The position numbers and the translations under genes were made by a program. From SAT2750 sp964476375 (lineage in GTDB: Bacteria > Planctomycetota > Planctomycetia > Pirellulales > Pirellulaceae): 40,755 nt of DNA. The DNA is taken from the NCBI GenBank assembly GCA_964476375.1, contig CAYYZW010000291.1:1-40755 (forward strand), in the 5' to 3' direction. Each line of letters begins with the position of its first letter. Positions within the stretch are counted from its first letter, which is position 1. The notes beneath the pieces were generated by a model that was given only the letters and a program-made list of their open reading frames with translations, was not told the DNA's origin and ran no database searches. Below, piece by piece: positions 15,838-24,262 of this stretch.

Positions 15838-16800
15838 CTAGCGGCGACGAGCGATAGCCGGTGCGGGTGGGGCAATGGTCAGCTGGTGCGACTGGCCGCC
15901 GACCAGGTCGACCCGGTGTTGGGAAGAGACAGTCGTCCCGTCCTGCTGTTGCTGAACCTCGACCGTGTAGTCTTTCCAGGTCTCTCCAGCCGGGAGGTTT
16001 CGAGTACGGAAGACACGGGTTGTGCCATCCATGCTTGTCTTCTGTCCCTGCAAGATGACAATTGCCCCGGCAGGGACCTGGAGCGTGAGCGAGGTGGTTG
16101 TGATGCCTGGAGGGAGCAGGTCCAGGCTCAGGGAGGTGGACTCGCCCGGTCCAAGTGACAGGGTCCTGGTCTGGCGGATGTGCTCGCCGTCCCGCAGCAG
16201 TTCGGCCTGGATGGTGAAGAGATGAGCCGCAGAGCCGGAGGGTACTTTCGCCATGAAGTGGCGGTGGGAACCTGCCTGTTGGGTGGTGTACCCGTTGATG
16301 GTCACGCGGGCCCCGGCAGGGACATGTAGATCAAAAGAGACGCTCTCTTCTGTGTTTCCAGCTTCAGCAGGAGCGTCGGGGTCTTCTGGTTCAGCAGGGG
16401 CGTCCGGATCGTCGGGTGAGGCATCGGCTGGGTCGTCGGCATCGGGATCCTCGGGTTCTTGAGGAGGCTGGGAGAGATCCGGAACCGGGGCCGTTTTCTC
16501 GGCCGGCGGATGTGCCGCCGGTGTGGGCTGCTTGCCACTGGTGTCCGCCGTGGAGTCAGCCTGGGCCGATACCGGACCACAGCAGTAATAGCTGATGACG
16601 ATGCGGGAGCGGAGGGGGAAACAGCAATCCCGAACAAGCCTTGGCCGCAAAAGCAATGGCCGATAACAGCAGGGCGCCTGCAGCAGTGGCCTGCAGCAAA
16701 TCTCATGAGCCCCGGCCAGGGGCGTGGAGAGCGTGGAAGATCCTGGGGCCGGGACCAACAGTGCTGCAAGCAGCGTGATCGGTAGAAGGTATCGGGCCAT
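15838..16800 (-). CDS. Exported protein with Cys pairs and two TIGR03000-type domains
   Basis: The 320-residue protein has a Sec signal (about 1-20), then a short segment with four Cys-Cys pairs (35-36, 44-45, 59-60, 73-74), an acidic Pro/Asp/Glu-rich linker (about 100-152), and two copies of a beta-rich domain (about 155-228 and 236-316). Each copy begins with (H/Q)VPAGA(R/I)V, as in the planctomycete TIGR03000 domain. The domain's function is unknown; the Cys pairs suggest disulfide crosslinking in the envelope. It is flanked by asd and the isoaspartate methyltransferase gene on the same strand, but the gaps of about 120-140 bases do not prove one operon. Confidence 0.75.
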   Translation of the reverse strand: MARYLLPITLLAALLVPAPGSSTLSTPLAGAHEICCRPLLQAPCCYRPLLLRPRLVRDCCFPLRSRIVISYYCCGPVSAQADSTADTSGKQPTPAAHPPAEKTAPVPDLSQPPQEPEDPDADDPADASPDDPDAPAEPEDPDAPAEAGNTEESVSFDLHVPAGARVTINGYTTQQAGSHRHFMAKVPSGSAAHLFTIQAELLRDGEHIRQTRTLSLGPGESTSLSLDLLPPGITTTSLTLQVPAGAIVILQGQKTSMDGTTRVFRTRNLPAGETWKDYTVEVQQQQDGTTVSSQHRVDLVGGQSHQLTIAPPAPAIARRR

Positions 16801-16920
16801 GATGAGACGCTCCTTGGGAAAGATGTCGTCGGCTATTAGAACCCCTAGAATTCCTAGTCCCTGTATCTTAACAGGAGTGAAATGAGGAAATCCAGTCGGC
16901 TCCTGTCCCCTTTCTGGAAC

Positions 16921-18180
16921 CTAGCGTCGTCGCGGTGTGATGCGAATGTCATCGACATCAAGCTCTCCGGTGGATCCGAACAGGCCAATCCGGAGGATCG
17001 CTTCCCTCGCCTCCAGGGGGACCCTGACGGTCTTGCCCAGTCGAAGCCAGTCGGTTGTACCCCGGAAGGGTCCGATCCAGGCAGCGCCCAATTCACGTCG
17101 CTCGGTATCATAAAAAGAGATTGCCAGCATGGAGACTTCATCAGAATTGCGTCCCTGTGAGATATTCTCAGCGCGGATCCAGGCCTCCAGTTCGATCTGG
17201 CTGATTCGTCGGCCATCGATTGCCAGTCCCTGGAGCATGTGGGATGCCCTGCCCGCTGTCTCGTTCTGGAAGTGGGCGAAATGCCGTCCCTGCCGAGCGT
17301 TCGGATCGCTGACTCGCTTTACCTGTCGCTGGTAATACCAGCCGGCAATGAATGACTTTGTCTCCCCCGGTTTTTCCATCGTGCCATTGATGGCCTGCGG
17401 TCGCAGTGGGTTTGGTTTTACCAGTCGGGCCTGCTCGGCCCGTCCTGTCATGGGAACAAAAAGTGTCGGACGGAGGGCCTCGGAAACCAGTTCGCCGTTT
17501 TTTTTTGTCAGCAGGTAAAGAGTCTGCTGGTAGCGTTCCCCGGTCGGAATAACCAACCGGCCTCCCTCACGCAACTGGTCGACGAGCGGCTGGGGGATAT
17601 TCTCGGGGGAACAGGTAACGATGATCTTGTCAAAGGGGGCATGTTCTTTCCAGCCCTGGAAACCATCCCCGATACGGGTATGAACGTTCTGGTAGCCCAG
17701 TCGCTCCAGCGTACGGGTTGCCTGCAGGCCAAGTGACTCAACGATTTCAATCGTGTAGACAGTTTTTGCCAGCGGGCTGAGGATGGCAGCCTGGTAACCG
17801 CTTCCGGTGCCGATTTCAAGCACTCGATCCGTGGGCTGGGGGTCAAGGGCCTCGGTCATGTAGGCGACGATAAACGGAGAGGAGATGGTCTGGCGATCAC
17901 CGATCGGCAGGGCCATGTCAAAATAAGCCTGTTTCTGGAATCGACTGGCAACAAACTCGTGCCTCTTGGTCGTCTGCATCGACTTGATCACGCGAGGATT
18001 CTTGACACCTGCATCCATGATCGCTTCTTTGACCATCTGCAAACGGCGCTGCTCAAATTGCCCTTTCTGCGACAGCAGGGGGGATGTGAGGACCAGCACC
18101 GACATCATGGTGAGGAGTTCGATGGCCCGGGTTGAGAGTCCCCTGCCCTGACGGTGTCTTCCGGGGTACGTGTCGGTCAT
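16921..18180 (-). CDS. Exported protein-L-isoaspartate O-methyltransferase with a C-terminal jelly-roll-like domain
   Basis: Residues about 43-235 are a PCMT-type methyltransferase: MALPIGDRQTISSPFIVA and SAM motif VLEIGTGSGYQAA (119-132), the family that methylates damaged L-isoaspartyl residues to start repair. Two features are unusual. A hydrophobic N-terminal segment (about 20-37) looks like a signal or anchor, and the C-terminal 160 residues form a separate beta-rich domain (EAWIRAE...ISFYD...VRVPLEAREA...DVDDIRI) like carbohydrate-binding or discoidin-type jelly rolls. Usual Pcm has about 210 residues. The ATG overlaps the stop of the upstream PQQ-like gene by 4 bases (ATGA), so the two are coupled. 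Confidence 0.85.
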   Translation of the reverse strand: MTDTYPGRHRQGRGLSTRAIELLTMMSVLVLTSPLLSQKGQFEQRRLQMVKEAIMDAGVKNPRVIKSMQTTKRHEFVASRFQKQAYFDMALPIGDRQTISSPFIVAYMTEALDPQPTDRVLEIGTGSGYQAAILSPLAKTVYTIEIVESLGLQATRTLERLGYQNVHTRIGDGFQGWKEHAPFDKIIVTCSPENIPQPLVDQLREGGRLVIPTGERYQQTLYLLTKKNGELVSEALRPTLFVPMTGRAEQARLVKPNPLRPQAINGTMEKPGETKSFIAGWYYQRQVKRVSDPNARQGRHFAHFQNETAGRASHMLQGLAIDGRRISQIELEAWIRAENISQGRNSDEVSMLAISFYDTERRELGAAWIGPFRGTTDWLRLGKTVRVPLEAREAILRIGLFGSTGELDVDDIRITPRRR

Positions 18181-19448
18181 GAGCCAGGTTTCTCTTTCTC
18201 GCCTCCGAGGGAGTAGAGCCGGGAACGGGTTCGCAGGATCATTCGCCCGTCAGCGATGGCCGGCGTGGCACTACATGGTTCTCCAAGTTCATTGCGAGCG
18301 AGTACCGTGAGACTGGACGCTGTGGCATCCACCACCACCACCACGCCCTCCTGGTCAACACAGTACAGTCGTCCTCCGACGCAGACGGGAGAGGAAAAAT
18401 ATTTCCCCCCCACACGGCCCTGCCAGTGCGGCAGTCCTGTTTTCACATCAAAACAACCCAGCACGCCAATATCGGACCAGAGGAAAAGGCGTCCGTTGTG
18501 AACCAGCGGCGTGGGGATATGAGGGACCGACTTGTCGATCCGGTAAATCTCTTTTGCTTCTTGCCTGCCACCTGGACCATCCGGCTGCACAGCGACGACA
18601 TTCTTGATACCTGTTGTGAATCCACTGCTGCCGATGACCAGGCTCCCGGCGATGACCGGAGAGCCGATGGCTCGCTGATTATGGGTTCCAAACACATCCA
18701 GTTCCCAGGTCGCGGTGCCGTCCTGGGAATTCACACCCGTGATACCGCGGTAAGAATGGGTGAAGATGATCATGTCCGGCTTGCCGGTCTGCTGGTAAAT
18801 GCAGGGGGTGGAGTAACAGGCCCGGTCACTCTCGCGGTCAATTTTCCATCGCAGCGTGCCGTCGCCCGCATCCAGGGCGATCAGGAAACTCTCCCCGTTC
18901 TTGTCCTGGTCGTTCGAGAAGACGACGAGGTCCTCGTGGACGATGGGTGACGTTGCCGGGCCGTGCCCTCCTGTATAGCCACCCAGTTCGTATTCCCAGG
19001 CTTTCTGGCCATCGTGATCCAGGGCCACCAGGAGTGAGCCACTCGTGGATTGCCAGATCGTGAAGACACGGCTGGCGTTCACTGCCGGCGTGTGGCTGGC
19101 AAAACCATTCCGCTTGTTGCTCTTGAATGGACTGAGCGGGAAGGATCTTTTCCATAGGACCTTTCCGTCATCCGCGTGGATACAGAGCAGGTGGCGTTCC
19201 CCGCTGGCCAGGTCAGCGCTGGTAATAAAGAGCTTTTTGTTCCAGCTCACCGGTGAGGAGCGACCCTCGCCAGGCAGCGGAAGAATCCAGTTGTAGTCGC
19301 TCTCGGTCCATTGAACAGGGACGGTTGCCGCCTCGCTGATGCCGGATCCATTGGGCCCGCGGAATCGGTTCCATTGCTGTCCATCCACGCTGCCGATCAA
19401 CCAAAACAACAGAAGGTGGCAGCAGCTGGCTAAAATCAACGGACGCAT
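18177..19448 (-). CDS. Exported PQQ-like beta-propeller protein
   Basis: The 423-residue protein has a Sec signal (about 1-23) and the WxRFRGPNGSGIS start typical of planctomycete PQQ-binding-like proteins. Repeats with (G)xxLWK or LHWQGRVGG-type blade motifs follow, such as DGKVLWKRSF, DGTLRWKID and DGTATWELD, making an eight-bladed-type propeller. No dehydrogenase catalytic region was recognised, so a scaffold or binding role is as likely as an enzyme. A GGAG ribosome site precedes ATG 19448. The stop overlaps the start of the methyltransferase gene by 4 bases. Confidence 0.88.
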   Translation of the reverse strand: MRPLILASCCHLLLFWLIGSVDGQQWNRFRGPNGSGISEAATVPVQWTESDYNWILPLPGEGRSSPVSWNKKLFITSADLASGERHLLCIHADDGKVLWKRSFPLSPFKSNKRNGFASHTPAVNASRVFTIWQSTSGSLLVALDHDGQKAWEYELGGYTGGHGPATSPIVHEDLVVFSNDQDKNGESFLIALDAGDGTLRWKIDRESDRACYSTPCIYQQTGKPDMIIFTHSYRGITGVNSQDGTATWELDVFGTHNQRAIGSPVIAGSLVIGSSGFTTGIKNVVAVQPDGPGGRQEAKEIYRIDKSVPHIPTPLVHNGRLFLWSDIGVLGCFDVKTGLPHWQGRVGGKYFSSPVCVGGRLYCVDQEGVVVVVDATASSLTVLARNELGEPCSATPAIADGRMILRTRSRLYSLGGEKEKPGS

Positions 19449-19655
19449 CGCATCGTCTCCAGAAACCCTGTTCCTGGTTGATTCTACCGCGAGTCACCAA
19501 AAGACGCGAACTGCCCGGGATGGAATCCTCCCTCGACCAGGGTGAATGGAGAGAACTCCCCTGCCCCCTCTTGAGAGGCGGCAACGGTTCTGGAAAACTA
19601 CCAGCATTGAAAAAGTGTAAATCAATACCATTCTGAAATTTGAAGAGGATCGACG

Positions 19656-20453
19656 ATGAAGACAAATCCAGTGAAAGAGAAACTTCGTAACGGAGAGCCG
19701 ACATTTGGTACATGGCTCTCGCTGGGAGACCTCTATGCCACACGCGTCCTGGGAAGGCTGGGATTCGACTGGTTAACACTGGACATTGAGCATTCTGCCA
19801 TTGACTGGTCCCAGGCGACGATGATCTTTTCCGCGGTGGCCGATGCAGGATGTGTTCCCCTGGCCCGGATTCCCGAGGGAAGTCACCACTACATCAAGCG
19901 AGTACTGGATGCAGGTGCATGGGGTATCGTGGTTCCCATGGTGGATACGGTGGAGCAGGCCAGGACCGCCATCGCGGCGGCAAAATATCCTCCGGTTGGC
20001 AACCGGAGTGCCGGGGGGGGGATGCACTCGATGAATTTCGGGGCCACCGCGGGAGAATACTATGCCCAGGCCAATGACGAGATCCTTGTCGTCTTGCAGA
20101 CCGAGAGTCCCCAGGGCGTTGAAAATGCCGAGGAGATTTATAGCCTGCCCGGCTGCGACGCGATTTTTATCGGCCCCAATGACCTGCGTTTCCAGATGCG
20201 TGGCCCGGACGGGGTGGATCCCAGCCCGGAAGAGCACGAGGCAGCCATCCAGCGCGTGATCGAGGTCGGCAAGCAGGTGGGTACACCGACCGGGATTCAC
20301 GTGATGGATCCGGAGACGGCACTGGAGCGGGCCGGCCAGGGCATGCAGTTCCTGGCAGTCGGGAGTGACTTGCGGTTGATGACCGAGCGTGCCCAGCAGG
20401 TGGTCGAGCAGGTATTGCCCAAAGAGGTCGCCTCGGATATCGCCCGCTACTAG
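19656..20453 (+). CDS. HpcH/HpaI family aldolase
   Basis: The 265-residue protein is a class II pyruvate-type aldolase that cleaves 2-keto-3-deoxy sugar acids or similar substrates to pyruvate plus an aldehyde. Visible residues are His46 (DIEHSAID), Arg71, and metal ligands Glu150 (LQTESPQ) and Asp176 (GPNDL). The family is close to RhmA/GarL types, but the substrate cannot be read from the sequence. The AGAGG ribosome site 8 bases before ATG 19656 fixes the start. It is a single gene, divergent from the PQQ-like gene and convergent with the zinc-ribbon gene. Confidence 0.9.
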   Translation: MKTNPVKEKLRNGEPTFGTWLSLGDLYATRVLGRLGFDWLTLDIEHSAIDWSQATMIFSAVADAGCVPLARIPEGSHHYIKRVLDAGAWGIVVPMVDTVEQARTAIAAAKYPPVGNRSAGGGMHSMNFGATAGEYYAQANDEILVVLQTESPQGVENAEEIYSLPGCDAIFIGPNDLRFQMRGPDGVDPSPEEHEAAIQRVIEVGKQVGTPTGIHVMDPETALERAGQGMQFLAVGSDLRLMTERAQQVVEQVLPKEVASDIARY

Positions 20454-20466
20454 TCTTGTCGTGGTG

Positions 20467-21384
20467 TCATGGAAAGAGGATCGAGATCGTACGCGTGTCC
20501 TTGAGTGTCTCGCGTGTCCAGCGGTAACTTTGTTGTCCGATCAGGTCTGAGGTCCCGCGAAAGTAGTTGCTGATCTCATCCAGGTCCTTCGGCTGAATCG
20601 CACGATCGCTGGGACGGTTCTGCGAAATCGCCAGCAGGTAGAATGAGCCCCCGGCCGAGACGCGCAAGAGAAACTGCCCGTTCTCCTTGGTTCGTGCCAC
20701 ATCGCCCCCCATGCGACGAATTTCCTGGACGGTGGGATCGTCCTTGTCAAAAGGAGCTATCCCGGGCTTGAGACTCTCGATGGGAATTCTCTCGCTGGGG
20801 AAAGTTCCTCGTGGAAGGACCATCACCACGGCCCCGGGATCAGGAGTATCGAAACGGCCCTCGGCATAAGTGACCCGGCCTCGTACGGTGGCTGATTTTT
20901 GTGTTGCCACCACCATCCCGTTGTCGGAGGTGTTCCAGCCAATCAGGAGTCCAAGAAATAATCCGGCCAGGCCGACCGCCGCCAGCAGACCTCCCTGGAT
21001 ATAGATGGCCGAGCGTGGGAGGTTGATCCGGTGCTGCCGGCCGAGGTTGTCGACTCGCTGCCGGGTGGATTCGTTCTCATGCTCGCTTCTTTGTTCATCC
21101 CGAACCCCGGGCTCCAACACCGGCGGGGAGACAGGGGAGCTGGCAGAGAGCGATGAAGGCTCAATGGCGGGGGCTTCGGTGACCGGTTCCAGTTTGACAG
21201 GAGCAGAGGGGGGAGGCTGAATCCGGGGAGGGGCCGGTGGGGCCGGGTGTTCCAGGGGCTCGCTTGCCAACGGCACCTTGACCGTTTCCTTGCACCTGGG
21301 GCAGCGGACATCGGTTCCCGACCGTTGCTCCGGGACGTTGAGGCCAAGCTTGCAGTGCGGGCAGTTAAATCGAACGGACGGCAT
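20467..21384 (-). CDS. Zinc-ribbon, single-membrane-helix protein with a C-terminal beta domain
   Basis: The 305-residue protein begins with a Cys4 zinc ribbon (Cys8, Cys11, Cys28, Cys31; NCPHC...RCPRC) of the kind seen in planctomycete MJ0042-type proteins. A Pro/Glu-rich linker, one membrane helix (about GGLLAAVGLAGLFLGLLIGW) and an outer C-terminal domain follow. That domain reads TVRGRVTYAEGR...GQFLLRVSAGGSFYLLAIS, like a carboxypeptidase-regulatory beta-sandwich. The topology places the ribbon inside and the sandwich outside. The role is unknown. It lies downstream of a small membrane protein gene on the same strand. Confidence 0.75.
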   Translation of the reverse strand: MPSVRFNCPHCKLGLNVPEQRSGTDVRCPRCKETVKVPLASEPLEHPAPPAPPRIQPPPSAPVKLEPVTEAPAIEPSSLSASSPVSPPVLEPGVRDEQRSEHENESTRQRVDNLGRQHRINLPRSAIYIQGGLLAAVGLAGLFLGLLIGWNTSDNGMVVATQKSATVRGRVTYAEGRFDTPDPGAVVMVLPRGTFPSERIPIESLKPGIAPFDKDDPTVQEIRRMGGDVARTKENGQFLLRVSAGGSFYLLAISQNRPSDRAIQPKDLDEISNYFRGTSDLIGQQSYRWTRETLKDTRTISILFP

Positions 21385-21414
21385 GGATCCATTCAGTCCC
21401 GCAAGGGGACCCGG

Positions 21415-21654
21415 TCAGGGTGAATCGTCAGTAGGGTCATCGCTCTGCATAACAACATATACGCCCAGGGTGATGACAAGCAAGCAGAGACAGATAGCGA
21501 ACAGGACCAGGCAGCCCATAGTGATCGCCTGCAGAACCGCCGTGGCGACAGGATCACCCTTTCCGGAGGCGATGAGTGATCCCGAGAAGGTTACCACCAG
21601 GGAAACAAGTGCTATACAGAGCGTAAATAACAGCCTCAGCAGGATTCGTCGCAT
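21415..21654 (-). CDS. Small two-helix membrane protein
   Basis: The 79-residue protein has two hydrophobic helices (about residues 4-28 and 43-69) with an acidic C-terminus (QSDDPTDDSP). I do not recognise the family. An AGAAGG ribosome site 8 bases before ATG 21654 supports this start rather than the in-frame extension to 21717. It ends 30 bases before the zinc-ribbon gene start and is probably cotranscribed with it. Confidence 0.65.
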   Translation of the reverse strand: MRRILLRLLFTLCIALVSLVVTFSGSLIASGKGDPVATAVLQAITMGCLVLFAICLCLLVITLGVYVVMQSDDPTDDSP

Positions 21655-21904
21655 GGAATTAACCTTCTCTAGCTTGCCCAGACACGCCAATTTTGCAGTT
21701 TGGCTCCGGGGTGTCAACGTGGGATGGAATAACTCCTGGATGATGGAAACAGGGAATAGTCTTTAGCAATCGTCGTCATTCGGTCGATCAACGGCGGCGG
21801 GAGGGTTGTCGTTGACGTATTACTCTTGGCCGTAACAATGGTAGCAGGTACCTGGAAAGGTCTCGCTGCCAGGCGGCAGCGTCTATTCTCTACTGGACAC
21901 ATCA

Positions 21905-24262
21905 ATGAATAGCACTGGCCGGGATAAACGAGGGTGGAGAGGCTGGGGCGTCCTTGCCTGGCTGGGGGTGGGTATCCTGATTTCCCAGACCGCCCTGGGG
22001 GCCATTTACACGCTCAAGAATAATGTCCAGGTCGAGGGTGCACCGGGGAAAATCGCCTCGCTGGGAGAGGATCCTCTGAAGGGGAGCGGAGGGGGCGAGG
22101 GATCACCGAAGCTTATTCTTTTTGCCGACGATGGTATCCGGCGGACCTTTTTTTCATTTTACCAGTTCCAGAGTGCGGTCCCCTCGCCCGAGGCTTCCCC
22201 GGAAAAAATCCTTATCCGGCAACGTGTTGCCGAGACCGGGAAGCGGCTGGGGAGCATCGGGGCGATCCTGGGTGTCACGTCTTTTGACGAGTTCGGCCGT
22301 CGTGTTTTCAAGCTGGTCTCTGCCAAGGGGCCGCTTGATATCTACCAGGGAATTACCGAGATCACGCCGACCTATACAAAGGTGGAGGGACTCACGAGCA
22401 AGAACCCGATCATCTGGGAAACCCGTATTGCCACCAGTTCTATTCCACGGGACACGCTCTCGAAGATTCTCAAGAAACACCTGGATATGGACAAGCCGTC
22501 TGATCGACTGCGAATTGTCCGACTTTACATGCAGGCGGGCCGCTACCAGGATGCGCTGGTGGAACTGGAAGCGGCGATAGAGAAGTTTCCGGACCTGGCA
22601 GGCCTCAAGGACCAGGTGCGAGAGCTTTACCAGCACCTGGCGGAACGCCTGATACGGGAAATCGAAATGCGCCAGGTTGCCGGCCAGCACCGCCAGGCGA
22701 TTTCCTGGCTTGGTGACTTTCCTCGCAAGGGGGTGGCGACCGAGACATTACTGCAGGTTCGTGACCTGCTCCAGGATTACCAGAAACAACTCCAGCAGGG
22801 CGACCAGGTCAAGGCCCTCCTGGACCAGCACCTGGAGTTGGTTGACGATGACGGAATCAGGAATCAGCTGGTGCCGATCTGTGACGAGATCAAGGACCAG
22901 CTCAATGTGAACACGCTTAGCAGAATGGCGGCTTACCTGCGGCTCTCGGATGATGAAGATCTCTCGGCCGGGGCCAAGCTGGCGCTGGCGGCAAGCGGCT
23001 GGTTGATGGATGAGGGGGGCGAGACAGAAAACCTGGCAGTGGCGACGTCCCTCTTTGAGGTCCGGAACGAAGTGAGGCGGTACCTGGAGACCGACAACGT
23101 GGCGGTTCACCGGGAGGTTCTGGAAAAACTCAGGTCACTTGAAGGGAGTTCCCCCGAAAACGTGGCCCGGATCCTCGTAGCGATGAAACCGGTTCTCGTC
23201 CCAGAAGTTCAGGATTCGGCGGTACCCGGATTCTATCGCTTGCAGACTCCCGCGTTGAACGGGGACCCCGACCTTCAGTACCTTGTTCAGCTTCCTCCGG
23301 ACTATGACCCCTATAGAAAATACAGGACGATTGTCACGCTCAACGGCGCCGGGAGTTCCCCGGAGCAGCAACTGGACTGGTGGACAGGGGCTTACGATGA
23401 AAAGATGAAAATGCGAATGGGCCAGGCAGGGCGTCATGGCTACATTGTCATCGCACCCTACTGGCACCAGGGAAATAGCCAGAAATATGGTTACACCGCG
23501 CGTGAACATGCAGCCGTACTGTTTTCACTACGAGATGCCTGCCAGCGGTTTGCGATTGATACAGACCGTGTTTTCCTGACTGGACATTCGATGGGAGGGG
23601 ATGCTGCCTGGGATATCGGGCTGGCACATCCTGATCTCTGGGCCGGTGTCATTCCGATTACAGCAACGGCGGACAAGTACGTGTCTCTTTACTGGGAAAA
23701 CGGTCGGCAGGTCGCGTTTTATTTCGTCGGAGGGGAAATGGACGGAAATCGCCTGGCTCAAAATTCCAGGGATCTGAATCGCTACCTGACAAGGCCTGAT
23801 TTCGACACCATGATTGTGGAATACCGCGGTCGGGGGCACGAGCATTTCTACGATGAAATCATCCGCATCTTTGACTGGATGAACCTTCATCGAAGGGAGT
23901 TCCTGCAACGCGAATTCACCTGCGCCAGCCTTCGTCCCTGGGATAATTTCTTTTGGTTTGTCGAGCTGGCAGGATTTCCCGAACGGTCGATTGTCGTGCC
24001 CCTGGCCTGGCCGAAACCTCAATCGCGTGTGGCACATACGGAGGCGACGATTGGGCCGAATAACCGGGTTCGGGTAAAGAGTGCCGCTAGCCAGGTGACG
24101 GTCTGGCTTTCACCCGAGATGGTCGATTTCAGCGAACGGATCGAGGTCTCGATCAATGGCCGCGTGAAGGGACGAGAGGTGGAGCCGAGTCTTGAGGTGC
24201 TGCTGGAAGACGTCCGTACCCGTGGCGATCGTTTCCACCCGTTCTGGGCGAAAGTGAACTAG
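21905..24262 (+). CDS. Exported protein with TPR-like region and C-terminal alpha/beta-hydrolase (esterase) domain
   Basis: The 785-residue protein has a Sec signal (about 1-33), an N-terminal region of unknown fold, helical repeats including a TPR-like RLYMQAGRYQDALVELEAAI (about 202-225), and a C-terminal alpha/beta hydrolase. The nucleophile elbow is GHSMGGD with Ser562, a candidate acid is Asp613 (GGEMDG), and a candidate base is His645 or His647 (RGHEH). It resembles PHB-depolymerase/feruloyl-esterase-like enzymes, so a polymer-ester substrate is likely. Its TAG stop overlaps the stop of the convergent gene in one CTAG at 24259-24262. Confidence 0.8.
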   Translation: MNSTGRDKRGWRGWGVLAWLGVGILISQTALGAIYTLKNNVQVEGAPGKIASLGEDPLKGSGGGEGSPKLILFADDGIRRTFFSFYQFQSAVPSPEASPEKILIRQRVAETGKRLGSIGAILGVTSFDEFGRRVFKLVSAKGPLDIYQGITEITPTYTKVEGLTSKNPIIWETRIATSSIPRDTLSKILKKHLDMDKPSDRLRIVRLYMQAGRYQDALVELEAAIEKFPDLAGLKDQVRELYQHLAERLIREIEMRQVAGQHRQAISWLGDFPRKGVATETLLQVRDLLQDYQKQLQQGDQVKALLDQHLELVDDDGIRNQLVPICDEIKDQLNVNTLSRMAAYLRLSDDEDLSAGAKLALAASGWLMDEGGETENLAVATSLFEVRNEVRRYLETDNVAVHREVLEKLRSLEGSSPENVARILVAMKPVLVPEVQDSAVPGFYRLQTPALNGDPDLQYLVQLPPDYDPYRKYRTIVTLNGAGSSPEQQLDWWTGAYDEKMKMRMGQAGRHGYIVIAPYWHQGNSQKYGYTAREHAAVLFSLRDACQRFAIDTDRVFLTGHSMGGDAAWDIGLAHPDLWAGVIPITATADKYVSLYWENGRQVAFYFVGGEMDGNRLAQNSRDLNRYLTRPDFDTMIVEYRGRGHEHFYDEIIRIFDWMNLHRREFLQREFTCASLRPWDNFFWFVELAGFPERSIVVPLAWPKPQSRVAHTEATIGPNNRVRVKSAASQVTVWLSPEMVDFSERIEVSINGRVKGREVEPSLEVLLEDVRTRGDRFHPFWAKVN

